Shown here: positions 25,660 through 50,312 of the stretch, one piece after another
Position numbering within the stretch: the stretch's first letter is position 1
How the letters are laid out: the number at the start of each line of letters is the position of its first letter
NCBI GenBank assembly: GCA_019614645.1
Contig: JABWDB010000002.1
Span: 14,359,501-14,423,500 of the forward strand
Direction of reading: 5' to 3'
Origin: Stratiolaelaps scimitus
Lineage: Eukaryota; Arthropoda; Arachnida; Mesostigmata; Laelapidae
DNA length: 64,000 nucleotides
Program-made: the position numbers and the translations under genes
Notes under the pieces: generated by a model
The model's database searches: none
What the model saw: the letters and a program-made list of their open reading frames with translations, nothing else
Told to the model about the DNA's origin: nothing

Positions 25660-26140
25660 GACAAATGTCGACGTTGCCAAGGTTTCTCTTTGATCTGACG
25701 GATGATTTCAATCAGTAGAGCGGTTACCCTTGACGGAACTGTGGCGTTATTTGACGTTTGTATCAACCCTACAGGTAAGTTATCTCATTTGGTGTTACGC
25801 TGCCCCATAGCACTGCCTTCATCAACCCTCACCGCGGTCTGGTGATCGCGCGAGCTCATCGAAGCGCTTGAAGAACGTCAGTCGATCAGGGGAGAGCCTC
25901 GAAGGCTATGCGGAAGTTTCCTTATAACGCCGAACAATTTGCGTTATTGCTGGATGTTATTGCTCTTTCCCGTTAAACAGCACTATCACCCGCCTTCAAT
26001 GGCATCAGGGATTGGTAGCCACCATTAGTAACACGGCTTCAGACGTTTCACTTCGTCTGTGGAGGAAAGGTGGTCTCCATCCGACCGACGTAACGCCATT
26101 TCTTCATATTTCTACGTCCACGTCCAGTTCCGAAGCCAAC
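25660..26140 (+). pseudogene. Broken WD40-like fragment, possibly WRAP53/TCAB1-like
   Basis: The plus strand holds three pieces that look like the end of a WD40 propeller. RFLFDLTDDFNQ (25680-25715) is followed, after a one-base frame change, by RAVTLDGTVALFDV (25717-25760) and a good GTAAGT donor at 25775. Then TITRLQWHQGLVATIS ... VSLRLWRKGG follows an acceptor at 25980. Laid together they resemble the last blades of WRAP53 (human FDLDPTGQFL..GAVSVWD, then a final blade ending LQLWW). The phases do not join: the second junction would hit a stop, and the first needs a frameshift. I therefore call it a relic, or a gene whose real exons I have misread. The region also overlaps possible minus-strand coding. 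Confidence 0.25.
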
Positions 26141-26289
26141 GTACGTGACTCCGAACCGATAATTAGTGCTATGTTTCGTTCTTACGCACTGCACAGATTC
26201 CATATATATATATATATATAAATATACATATTATTTAACTAATAAATAATATACATATATATATATATTCAATACTTAGGGGGCTCGGG

Positions 26290-26340
26290 TTAAGAGCTGA
26301 GACCTGTCAGATAGGGGAACAGCTGAGGGTAAGCTCGAAA
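26290..26340 (+). repeat. Dispersed direct repeat, copy 1
   Basis: The segment ttaagagctgagacctgtca ... gctcgaaa recurs at 27294-27338 with a short internal deletion and one substitution. The two copies bracket about 1 kb of AT-rich DNA and the 27.06-27.23 kb GC-rich repeat. Confidence 0.85.
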
Positions 26341-27057
26341 AAAAAAAAATACATGGGGGCTCGAATGGGGAAGGGGTAAGGAGAGAGAGGGAGAGTCAAG
26401 AGATAAACGTCACAAGTTGATGTGTTTACCACATCGTGGCACCAAAGAAGTTGTCAATAATATCTCCATACGGAGGCAGGTATAACCAGCAATCACCGAT
26501 TAGATAGCGCACACGGAACGATAGATAAGACCTCCATCGCAAGATATAAATTAAACGTGTAAGCTGTTCGATGGCGGCTGACTACCAACTAATTTGACTC
26601 GCGTTTTTTGGTTTTGCTTTTGAAGTGTTTTGCAATGTCGTGTGCCGGAACAGTGAACGCGTATGAAAACATTTGGCGACCGATTGTTGATTGTTTGGTG
26701 CCGAATTTGGCAACCTCGGTTTCTAACAATAACTTCATATGGGCATACGTTTACTATGGAGAATGGGTAGAACTTACCTCCGCTAGCGTAGAACATCCGA
26801 ATGTAGCGATCTGAACCTGTTCGAGAATGGTAACTTAACTAATGCCTATCGTTTTATTGTACCCATAGTTGTACCAGCGAATGCTGTTAGAAATTTGAAT
26901 TGAAAGAAATGCAACATGCCCGATGTAAATATTTACAACCATCATGTTTGAGGTATCGCTCGATGTCTCACAAACACAGTGCAACATGATCAAAATTGGT
27001 TTCTCTCATGTATATATGTGTATATACATATATAATATATATATATATATATGATAT

Positions 27058-27232
27058 TTGTGAATATCCCCGAAGGGGTCTGCCGCAGTCTGATCCTCCC
27101 CGCAGGGCCCTTCTTTCTGCAGCGCCTTTCCCTCGTTGTGCAGAGGCAGAGAGGGACAGGCCGTCGCCTCCCTCGGGGGTGACCATCACGACTTCGACCT
27201 GACACCCCGTCCCCAACTGCATCACTAATTAT
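27058..27232 (-). repeat. Dispersed repeat with coding-like content, inverted copy
   Basis: The reverse complement of this GC-rich segment matches 30541-30715 over about 150 bases, including ggggac..gtgtcagg and tggtcacccccgag. The minus-strand frame reads CQVEVVMVTPEGGDGLSLS, and the other copy reads CQAQAVVVTPEEGNGITF, so the similarity also holds at protein level. It could be a mobile-element fragment or two relics of a small gene family. Confidence 0.6.
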
Positions 27233-27293
27233 TGTATATATCAAGTATGGACAGTCCACACAAGGACTTGTTGGGCTAGTAATACCTAAAAGG

Positions 27294-27338
27294 TTAAGAG
27301 CCTGTCAGATAGGGGAACAGCTGAGGGTCAGCTCGAAA
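27294..27338 (+). repeat. Dispersed direct repeat, copy 2
   Basis: Second copy of the 26290-26340 repeat, sharing the continuous block cctgtcagataggggaacag followed by ctgagggt. It lies about 220 bases upstream of the secreted-protein gene. Confidence 0.85.
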
Positions 27339-27555
27339 CACAATTTATTTTGTTGACCTATATTAGCGATCTATAACTGACCCCATGATACTTGTTCGTA
27401 TCGACAATGCAGCCCTTCAAGAACATCTTCGTTGTAGGGTATCACATTGAGAAATGCCCAACATAAGAGGATAATTTAAAAGCTATCTCGTAACAAAGCT
27501 GTGGACTTTTTTCGAATCGTTCGCTTATGGAAACGAAACTAAGCTATTACGTCTA

Positions 27556-30352
27556 ATGATGACTGGTGGTCGGATATTGCTGGCTGTTCTGGTAACGAGT
27601 TTCCTCTTTGAAGGATATTATGTGAATGCGTGGAAGGCTTGCCTCCTACCGACATATACTCGAAAGCCGAACAATGCTATTAAAGTGGACACTTCGGGGA
27701 TGTTCGAGTGCAAAAACCTAGATAAGAACGGAATGATCGACGCTTTGACGAGAAACGACTTTCTCCTAGTGGAGGGCGCGGTCTCACCAGATGATCTGAG
27801 CCCGTTGAGAGTTGAGAAGCTAAGGAAGAACATGTTCCTTGTGAGAGCTCCAATTTCACCCTCGGCCACCGCGCGGAAGCGAGTTCGTCGGGGAGTTACA
27901 CACCATCCGGCTAGGCATGCCGATCTCAAGGATAATGACCAAAACACGTTTGTGGTGTCCACGTTCGCCTTCAATCCAAAGCTACTCAGAAACGCTTCCC
28001 ATTCACAGCGTTACTCGGTGTTTGCTAGACTCACCGAGGGCGTGTTGCAGGAACACTACAGGAAATACGGCAGTAAAGAACCAGCCCACTGGAAGGATAT
28101 CAACAATCAAATTTATACTGAGGAACTATTCAACAACATACTGGACGCTACAGGGACACTTCGTGATGACAAATCTGGCGGAGAAGCAGATGAAGCACAC
28201 AAACGTTTGCAAGGGAAGACGTTTGGGCAAATAGTGAACGAGTTCCAGTCTCGAATGCTCGAGGAAGACGAACGCGAACCCCCCACTGTTGTGGAAGGGC
28301 CTCAGTTAAACCTGTGGCCTAAAAAGAATTTGCACTCTGACAGGTAACTCGTTCGACAGTTTGCTTTTTTTTTTCTCGGTGAAATTGTGGTTGAAATCTT
28401 CCAAAGGCGATCCAGCAGCTGGATCGCAGAGACGAATCGTTTCCCTGAATGTTGAGCAGGGCATAAATGCGAAGAGAACGTCTCGTTGCGTGGACGTCGA
28501 CTTGCTAATCTCTCCAGTGAATCTGCTTTAAAAAGTAGGAACAACAAAATTTCAGTGACGACTCCTAATTGCAAGACGTGTCTTGATTTTAGTTCAAAAA
28601 CACCCAAGGCAATTCCAACCATGCTTAGAAGGTTTTCAGACCGCTATCCAGCTGAATATCTGTTCCGTCTTAATGCTCTAGCTAGATGGGCATAATGACT
28701 ACGTTCATCGTAGCAGAACTGTACGGGTTCTTAACTATTCGAATGGCTGTGTGATGATGTTGCAGACCAGAGAAAGAATTAAATTAAGCATCCAAATCGG
28801 TTTAAACGTGACAAATATCCTCGTCACGACAAAGAACCGAAGTCCGATATAATCGGAGTGTGAAATGTGAAATGCGCCAAAAACATGAAAAAAATCACGT
28901 CCAACGTAAAATACGAAAGTAACGACAGATGGGCCCATACGTGCGACATGCAACCTGCACGCTTGACTCGAAATGGGTCCCGCAGACCTCAAGGTGTCCC
29001 CTTCATAGACAGAGCACGTTTCAGCCATTTGTCTTGACCACAAATGGCCGGCTCTGCCTGCTTCGCTGTTGTTACTATCGTCTTGTCTTATTCACACATC
29101 TGAATTGGTTGCGCTGGCAGCATCCAACGCTGCGGCTACCATCACCCATGCATTAGTGACAATGTACCACCGCGTTAATTGTTATACTCCCAATATTTGT
29201 GTGTGCTTTTCTTCTGTGTACCGTTAATTTGTACCATACTAGTGAGATGGCCCTGCTGGCTAACGCGTCCGGCGTCCTGCTCGTAAACGATTCGCATTAT
29301 CTCGTCAACGACGACAAGGTGCTCCAGCGCATCGTTTCATCAAACATTTTGTTCGACAAAATGCAAACGCGTGTCATGCTATTACCCTCGGTCACTGTGG
29401 AGGAGGGGGCTGACCCAAAGGCCGGCAAGTTTCCGGGATTCCGGATGCTCGCACTCTTCACCCCGCGAGATAACGCGGATGAAGCTCAAAATGACGAGGT
29501 ACGTCACAAGATGATGTTTCGCTCTCTGATCTGTCTCATATGTCTGTTTCGCTCCCTGATACGCCACGATGCGAGGTAGGACGATGCGCAACGCGATCTC
29601 TGATGATTCACTCACAGATACGAAACTGCGTTAGCACTACTTCGATTGAGATCCACTGCAAGAGATCGGGTGTATCGCTAACCAGCTATGTCAAATGGTG
29701 GGACCCGACTGGTAGCGTGAGCAACGATTGATAGCACAGAGCTTTGACACGACCGTGGCAGATTCGGTGGTCGGAAGCTTCGCGTTTATGGGACGACTTT
29801 GTCCATTGGTACAAGTCGTATGTGGCATTGACCAATATCCCAGTGCGCCAAGGGCCATTCTCGAGCAGGCGGTATTACCGAAGGCAAGGACACGCCGATT
29901 TGAATCAGTCGATCGCCAAAGCCTCTTGTCCTCTGAATCCACTAAGTAACCGCTATTTTTGACTTCAATGGAGTTCTACTTCAAAAGGTCTGGTGTGTAT
30001 CGCTGACACCAGCTATGTTAGGTACGGTTGACCCGACTGGTATCGTGAACATCGATTGATGGAACTGTTTTCTCTGGTTGATACTCCGGCAGAAGTTCAC
30101 CGGAAAGCTCCTGTAAGCTGATTTTCATCGCGTTATATAGATAGCTTCATTAGGAAATTCACTGACCCAGCATTATACAGCTCTTCGTCATTGAACCGAT
30201 AGCATCTCTTCCTGACACAGATACTTCTAATTTGCATTCGTTCGTTGCAGAAGTCCGGAAACGCCAGTCTCATCGGGGCGGAAGCACTCCGACAAGCGTC
30301 ACTCCTTCTTTCAGGAATGAACGGCCAATCCGAGAGCTACCCAGTGACGTAA
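27556..30352 (+). CDS. Secreted proprotein of unknown family, with furin-type site
   Basis: Three exons (27556-28343, 29243-29498, 30251-30352) join in phase to 382 codons including the stop, so the gene appears complete. The protein opens with a signal peptide: MMTGGR, then a hydrophobic LLAVLVTSFLF core and a likely cleavage after YYVNA. A basic RKRVRR motif at about residues 113-118 is a furin-type proprotein convertase site. Residue pairs NAS and NDS provide N-glycosylation sequons in the mature part (about 148, 267, 275 and 352). The mature region is mixed charged and helical-looking, with few cysteines. Splice signals are good (GTAACT, GTACGT; TTGCAG before exon 3). I do not recognise the family. 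Intron 2 contains an imperfect internal duplication and the gene is flanked by inverted copies of a dispersed repeat. A lineage-specific effector, hormone precursor or structural protein are all possible; none is shown. Confidence 0.75.
29640..30065 (+). repeat. Imperfect direct duplication inside an intron
   Basis: The segments about 29640-29735 and 29965-30065 share the same order of phrases: cttc..a..tggag or attgagatcc, then ggt.tgtatcgct, accagctatgt, gacccgactggta.cgtga and atcgattgat or aacgattgat. This is a roughly 95-base duplicated unit with about 230 bases between copies, inside intron 2 of the secreted-protein gene. Confidence 0.65.
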
Positions 30353-30540
30353 CGGCCAACGAGGACACCGCAGGTGAGGCCAACCCCTGTAACCGGCCTT
30401 GAATGGGCTGGCTCGGCAAATTATCTTCATTGGAATGGAGAAACATGAATGTATAATAATAATAATAATAATATGACTTTGGATATGAATCTGTGCGTCT
30501 GGTGAAATCGGCATTTATTAGCTAAACAAAATGGAAAAAT

Positions 30541-30715
30541 TTAATAATTGGGGACAGTGTCAGGCCCAGGCCGTCGTGGTCACCCCCGAGGAAGGCAATG
30601 GTATTACCTTTCTGCTTTGCAGCGAGGGAACGGCGCTCCAGAAGGGATGATTCAGCGCGCTTGTCTTCGGTGGCGTGGATCAGCCTCTGTGGTAGACTCC
30701 TTCGAGGAAATTCGC
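30541..30715 (+). repeat. Dispersed repeat with coding-like content, forward copy
   Basis: Partner of 27058-27232 in opposite orientation. Its plus-strand frame reads CQAQAVVVTPEEGNGITF then LLCSEG before a stop. The conserved VVxVTPExGxG phrase in both copies is the reason to think the ancestor was coding. Confidence 0.6.
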
Positions 30716-32135
30716 ATTAAGGGGGCTGTGCTTATTTCTTGCTTGCGGGCAAAGTTAGGTTCTCAAAATTTCCACATATCCACGTGTAAATACCTCGTTT
30801 TGTAGGTACCGCGATGATGTAAATATTTTAATTCTAATTTGATGTAATTTGTCATGATTAGGTTGAAAAATGCATTATTATTGAAGTTACTCGAGAGATT
30901 TAGGATAGAACCTAGTTTGGTCATGGCAGAGTGGTTTCGGGCTATAGTATAGAAGACTGCTTACATGATCTAACGAAGAGCAAACATTGGGCAAAGCACG
31001 AAAGGAGAGCACTAGCAGCTCCACTGTCCTATTTCTTCTTCACATAGTGTCAGTCGCGAGAGCGATCTATGAAAGAAGTCCAGGATGAAGGGCGATGTAT
31101 ACGTCCAGTGAGATTGACTGTACTTTCATATCAAGCTTCCAACCCTTCGCGGAAGATGTGGCCATTTTGGGGGAAGATGATATATGTATTACATATATTA
31201 GACAGGTAACCTGTTTGTAATTGAGCGACTAATAAAATAACGTTCGACGAATGATTCAACAATTTAGTTATTCTCAGCTTCGTTCTAATAAAATAGAAAT
31301 GTTATGAATCAAATATGAATGCGTATGGCAAGCGGTGTCGAATGGAAAGATTACACGCGTAATTTTACGTACGTTCGTTCAATTGTTTATTTAGCCTCCT
31401 CTCATTATCATCATTGTGATTCTCGTGGTTCATCTCCCATACGAATATTGTCATTTTCCATCCAGCCATTTTATTATTATTATTATTGTTATTGTTATTA
31501 TTACCAGGCGTATTTATGTATATTCTATGTACATGTGTATTGTACAAAGTAGCAGGTATATTACAGATCGTCTATTTGCCTCTCCATTCTGCTCATAGCC
31601 GTTCAAGCACCTCCCGAGCCCCATTTCATTGCAAACAATTGCTTGTCGATATTCGTTCAACTCCCTTTCTCATACGAGCCACGGAACGTCATCCACAATA
31701 ATATTACCGGCTCTCACATCTTCTCTCATAAGCGTCTCGATAAGTTGCTCCACTCACTCGTAAGTGGATAGTGTATTGGCCACGGAAGTTCTTCCTGTTG
31801 TACCCTTTGTAATGTATCTGAGGGTAAATTCGTTTTCGCCCCCAAGAGTCGCCCCTCCTTCACAGTGCAGAGCGACAGAAACGGATCGCAAAACGCACCC
31901 AATTCGTGCATGAATTCACATTACATTATTAAATACTCGCTGAAACGTTCGCTGAAAAGGAGGCCTTTTGCCAATAACCGTCGTTTTGTTCTATGTCCAC
32001 GTTTGGCGTGATTGCTGCCGTCTATTCGATTGCATCTCTGCAAGTCTGCCCGGCGGCCATTTGTATATGTACACGTGACTCGTTCCAATGAGTGCAAACG
32101 ACTTATCGTGAACAAGGAGAGGGCCCCAAGGGAAG

Positions 32136-32166
<31 letters not shown>

Positions 32167-34844
32167 GGAGAAGATGATGCTTATGATACACTTCCTTGCA
32201 TATACAGAAAACACGGGAAGACACGCACGTTCGAAAACGATAGAAAAACAAAACACGAGCTATTTTGCTATACGAGAATAACAATAAAAAAATAAGAAAA
32301 ATAGCTTTCGTTGAGCGTTTGCGACGAAGGTTTACGCGAGGACCTTCACTTAAGTTGCGTTGCTTAACCGACCTCTGGTAGTGACATGTTTATACACAAT
32401 ATTTTCACATTTTTTTCAAGCACGCTATCATCACTCGTGATGCTATCACTAATTTCGTTTTGCGAACTAAACGATTCACAAGCCAAGCTTTTACAGCCAT
32501 CATTCGTTCATCGGGACATGAAGGGAAGTCGTGAGAAAATAAGGCACAGAATAGGTGAGTTGATAAACCCGCAATAATTGACCGCTTTAGATGGCGTAGG
32601 GCGGGGTAACTCTCGCCGACACTCCCTCGACCTTACAGTCACGGGACGAAGGTTTCAAAAGCACGGCCGACGATATGCCTGAGATATGAATTTCGTTGAC
32701 CGCAACCATGACACACTATATTACGATGGTAGCGAAATGTTCCTTGTTCTTTTCACGGCCGACACCTTTAACCAACATGTATCCACCTGTAACCAACATT
32801 CAAGCAGTATCCATAGATTATCAGCGTAGTTCTCTGCTGTGTTTGTGCTAATTTCGAAGCTTTCCGCATGCAGACGAGTGTATAATGTTCTTTCCTACGT
32901 GTGGAGATACAGATGCCTTCGGGAATGTTACATTTAGGGCGAACGGCCAAATATATCAGACTTGCACGTCCCAGCGGGCGCAAAATGAAGGTCACTTAAC
33001 AGCGAAAAAGGGAAGTCACGCAGTTCGTTAACACCATCACCACAATTTAGACAGCTTATCGAATGGTGTTTCGTGTACGCGAAATACACAAAACCGCAAA
33101 AACGAAGAAGTAAAAACGCCACGTGCAAAATGGAACGTGTTTCCAAATTTTGTTCTGGCCGAGTCGAAACTTTGAGCTCAAAGGCTGAAGTCAACCTGTT
33201 TCGTATCTAAACGTGATTGGCTGTCCTGGCAGAATCATGAACACCTCAGTTACAGTTAGACGAAGTACACCTCGGCCTTCGTCAGCTAGTTCAATCCCAG
33301 TCGAAATCGTCATTGGCCCAACAGCTCTTCGGATCCTTCCATCGGTTGAATCCCACCCAAACCTTTCCGCTCTCGTACCCGGACAAGCTGTTTCGCAGCG
33401 TTGACAATGAGCACAGCAAAACATAACTGCCTGACGCCTATACCGCAAGTTCGTCCCTTCTCACAAATGGGACGCAGTTACTAAGTTAGTGCAAAAAGGG
33501 ACCCCTTGCCATATGTGGAAATACTTTGAAATCAAATACATATATATATATAAATATATATTAATGTTGTGTCTGTGGTTTCCCTATTCATCTTCCTGCC
33601 ACAAGTATACATTTTCTCTTATATATATGCTTAACTTCAATCACTACTGTTCGTGCAAACAGCTGTCTTCTGTTCAAAGGCTTGTGTTGGTCGACGATGT
33701 CGTTACGCCGCGTTCGCTGAGCCATACATTCTCTAAAGAAAATCGCGTGGAGATCGGAGAAAGTGCCGATTTTAAGGGATTCGATGATGGTATCATAAAT
33801 AATTCATTAATTAATACGAATGTAATAACAATAAGTCAAAAAATCACAACGATGTACGACGCGTACATTCGCGTCCGCAAAAACATATGCATATAAAACT
33901 CCACGAGAGGAAATTTCTCATTAACTGCGAACTGGAACACAGCGTACGTCCACACCTGTCTCCTCGGCACGTTTACTATTCATTCGGCGTCCTGCTCTGC
34001 CTATAGCGTCTGGTGTTTTTTTGTTTTCTAATATCTCGCTAAAATTACAGACTACTATTACTATAATTATTATCGCTGTAATAATTACTATGTCTCTGGT
34101 TCGCGGCAGTATCATATACGATGGAGTTCACGGGCTGACCGCAACAATGATGACTGCTTGAACTCAAGCCACTGGCTCACACGTTGCTTGGACTCGTCCC
34201 AAACAGCAGCACTCAGTCCTAGTAAGCTTCCGGGAGCTGTCGTGTCCGCATCATACTCAACTCTTCTGTTTTCCACATTCGAAGTATCTGTCGTTGTCGT
34301 CAATTAGTTCCCTTCTATTCTGCGTGCTGATATCGACCTCTTAGATCAACATATAACTTATTCCCTAACATCCACCCTATTGCATTCATTAATTATCACC
34401 ACTTTCAATGTCTGCTCATTTCGCTTGTTTGTGTGTTCGTGGTTGTTGCACAGCGCCGCGTCCCATCACGGCGCCGATTAATTATACACAGGCAAGGCAG
34501 ATCGCAAAAAGAGGATGAATGTGACTTAGTAACCCTCATTAGAGCATCACTCAATTAGTCTGTCCTAGGTACATCATCTTTGTGAATCCGATCCGATCCT
34601 CAGGGGGAATCGGACGACGATGCACGATGTGTCCCGGAGTTAGAAGAAATCGACATGCTTCTATAAGGATAGGATTGTTGTTGTTGTTGTTGCCACATTG
34701 CTCTGACAACTATTGATACGTGTGCACGTTCCGCGCGTCACCCACATCACTGGTATCCGTCACATAATGATGATGATATAACAATAATAAGAATAATAAT
34801 AGTTTTAAATACATATTCTAATCGTGACATGTCCTAGTAGTCCC
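30716..34844. other. Intergenic DNA between the secreted-protein gene and RSPRY1
   Basis: AT-rich, with (AAT)n at 32137-32166, an ATT run at 31471-31500 and scattered small open frames. Two pieces look faintly exon-like on the plus strand: one ending at a GTGAGT near 32553, and one starting after a cag near 33661. Neither has a recognisable protein or a partner exon. The 3' UTR of RSPRY1 should occupy the right-hand end. Confidence 0.45.
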
Positions 34845-47046
<12,202 letters not shown>

Positions 47047-50000
47047 TATTGTGATTCGTCACAGTGTGTGACTGGTCCCCGCCAACGATCCCGCCGTCCG
47101 ATTGGAACAGATCGGCCAGGTGACGTTTGACCAATAGACCGAGGATGTGGTCGACGAGCACACGTGTACAACAACACAACGCCCGGAAAGAAGTCTATAC
47201 GCGTTGTCCAGGCTAGGTATTTGGTGATGCTCGCTTTGATCCGGTTATTGCTCCGGCGGGGTCGGGCACCACCACACCGGTAGCGATAACACCTCAGAAC
47301 GACCTGCTTTACTGCCTAACCCATACCTACAACAAAACAACAACAGCAACAACACGGCCACATCGGATCGTTAGCAGCTGTAGGGGTTTCCGCATAATTA
47401 ACTGACACAACTGATTGACTGCTCGACCATATTGCTGTATGGTGGCCAGCCAACCAGTCACAAAGGCAAGTCGGCGTTTTGCCGTCGCGTAAATTACATA
47501 ATATCTATACCAAGCAGCTATATATCGCATGTTACAACAACCCGGTACAGAGGACACCTTCAAGCCGAAACATCCTGAACTTGTCCATTAATTGTAGTCC
47601 CTGAAACATTTGTCCACTATTGTGAGACGGCGATGTTCGGTAGTCGAAAGAAGTTGCGTTGACGAAATGCCAATTGAAGAAGGTTGATTGTCATCAAACT
47701 GAACAATGTGACCTGACAATGTGACATCAACGCGTGACGCGCCGTAGCAGCAACCGGCGCGGTGTGGTCTAAATTTACTAGTCGCTATAGTTCAGCGTGA
47801 ACAATTGTAACTCGCATACGTGCTGTGGCATCTGTTTATAGACCACGGAAAAGGGACACGGCGATAGGGTACCTTCGTTAGAGTAATGTTTATTGGTAAA
47901 CTTCCCCTTTGAATTTAAGGCTGGCCATGTGTTTATGTACTACAATACTGTCGCAGTAGTTGGCAGCCGCTCGGAGCGAGGAAACCTTCTCTCGTTGGAA
48001 ACGAGGGAACGACATCGTCAAAGAATATCATCGATGCGCGCGTAGCAACGCGCCACCACCAACAGACACCCAGATACAGCAGATTACAACGTACACTCCA
48101 CCCTTCGTCGAACACGGGGCAGATTCCTTCTTCAGCATTGCCACGATGAATTAATTCATCGGCAGATAGCTCACAAGCAGTAGAGCAATTGGCGATCGCA
48201 AGTACGAAATACAAACCGCAATATAGCAGAACGAACGATCTAGGTTAGGTAGCACGTAAATCACATAACCACAGCAGCAGCAGCAGCAGCAGATAGATAG
48301 AGAGGGACGGAACCGAGCGGACGATGTTTCGACAGCACCTTGATGCTTGCGATCTCCATTCGTCGTTTGAGCTTTCACTTTGTTCCGTTAGCGCGCGGGC
48401 TTACGTCTATTACCGACCACATTCGATGCGTTACTCTGGAGAGAGCAGAGAATAATCTAGAACGTAGTAATAATCTAGAGCGAGCAAGCTCACAATAGAT
48501 TATTATTACTACACTACCACGTAGTTTTTTCAATGAGTGACTGACCGAGAGCCAGTGTGTGTGTGAGAGAGAGAGAGAGAGAGAAAAGGCAATCATCATA
48601 TTCATCTCCACAACGACGTAATCGCCATAATCCAGCTATTGTAAATATCTATGTACAGCTATATATAAGAGCGAGCAACACAGGGCCGGAATCATATCAT
48701 CGCACTGTTGTCGTTGCCACTGGGACGTGCAGGTTACTGCACGAACGTGGACGGCATCTTCACAACAAAACATTACGACTATTTAAACATAGATATTCCG
48801 ATTACTATTATCGCACTGCTCTGATGGCACTTTCGTTTGATGTGGCTATTTCGCCAGGATGGTTGTTGTTGCTGACTGACACGCTGCGTGACGCCGAAGT
48901 TACAACTCTCCGAGCTAAATATGTCAACTGTTGATTATTAGCGAATATCAAGTCTCCTCTGTGCGTTTGTCACTGAACGATCCAGTGGTTGGGTTAAGTC
49001 TCCCGTTCGTTGCTGTCCCGGATGTCCGATTCCGGATTTCAATAGCCACAATAGTCGGAATCGACATTCTCTACGGAGGTGGGCAGCGCCCGCGCAGAAA
49101 GCACCGATCGGCTCACGCCTACCACGAACATCGCTCACGGATGCTTTTAGTCGAGTTGGTCAACAGTGGATTGGATATTTCATAGATATTATAGAGCAGC
49201 ATCAGCAAGCACAACTTGCAGCTGGCCGGCGAGCCCTCGATAACGAAAACACCAACGCAACGCATGAGCGTATGCCAGAGCACTTGTCAAAGCTCAACCC
49301 GATATCGAAGGAGATCACTTCGTCGAGCGTACAATGATATCCGTCGCAGTATTCAAAGGGGCGCATTTGCCTACGAACGCTTCGGCGTTTTGATTGCATC
49401 CCATCGCGCATCTCATTGCACACGCGGCCCACCGCAGAGATGTACACCAGTTCGCCAGTTGAGCGAAATCATCGCTGGATTCACTCTGCCGTCGCGTTGC
49501 CCCTGTGCGACTCACGGTCGTTCGTCTGATCGCGGTCGGAGCAGCGGTGGCTGGCGGGCCGTTCGTCCGTTACCGGTTTCTGCATTCTGCTCACGGGCGC
49601 ACTGCAACCTCCCCGGACCGCACCCCTTGGCCCCCGCCTCCGTATCCCCACACTGTGCTTGCATTTCCTGCACGAAGAGACGAGCCCCTCTCCCCTCTCT
49701 CTATCCGCCATCATCACCACTACTACCAGCACCACCAGCACCTATTCATCTATCTCGTTGACGAAATCGTTTCTACGTACATTTCCTTCCATCGTATAGA
49801 ACAAAACGTGACACTTCGTTGGCGACGCTCACCTACTTACTACAACACTTGCTATGCCGCCTAATAGCACTGTATCCTGGCAGGTGTCGAGCTCCCGTAG
49901 CGACACGGCAGCGTGTATCAGTCGGCAAACACGAGCGCCAAACGGACACACGCGCCACTATTTCACACTTGCTCCGCTAGTGGAAGCACTAACTGTTTCA

Positions 50001-50168
50001 CGAGCGCTAGTAGTAGTAGCAGTAATCGTCGCCGTTGTAGAGGAATTTACGCCGAAACTACCCTTGGTCATCCGAGAGAACGCGAGGTCGAATTATTGTT
50101 ATAGTAGTGGCAACAATACTGACGTGAGCTCAAATTCGTCACCCACAGCATCTACAGACATTTGAGAG

Positions 50169-50312
50169 ATGGACACACGACGGCGCTCAGCTGGAGCGGC
50201 GGCGACGGCGGCGGCGGCCGCAGCCGCAGCAGCAGATCGTTCGTCGATGCGGTCACACAAACACAGAGCCGCATGGGCTGAGCGCTCGCTTACTCACTCA
50301 CTCAATCACTGA
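50169..50312 (+). other. Short poly-alanine open reading frame, doubtful
   Basis: An ATG frame of 47 residues begins MDTRRRSAG, runs through about a dozen alanines encoded by mixed GCG/GCC/GCA codons, and ends LTHSLNH. Mixed codon use argues against a recent pure triplet expansion. There is no splice partner, no family match and no flanking coding signal, so it may equally be 5' UTR or promoter DNA. Confidence 0.15.

Noticed and set aside
26996..27259. Overlapping open frames around the GC-rich patch
   Set aside because: They run through a TA microsatellite. Only the VVMVTPEGG reading has support, as part of a dispersed repeat.
33191..33448. 85-codon minus-strand frame with CCAHCQRC
   Set aside because: The Cys/His pattern suggested a zinc finger, but there is no second half, no splice support and no family match.
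49216..49761. 181-codon plus-strand frame
   Set aside because: Arg/Ser/Pro-rich reading in a GC-rich low-complexity block, with several other long frames open on both strands.
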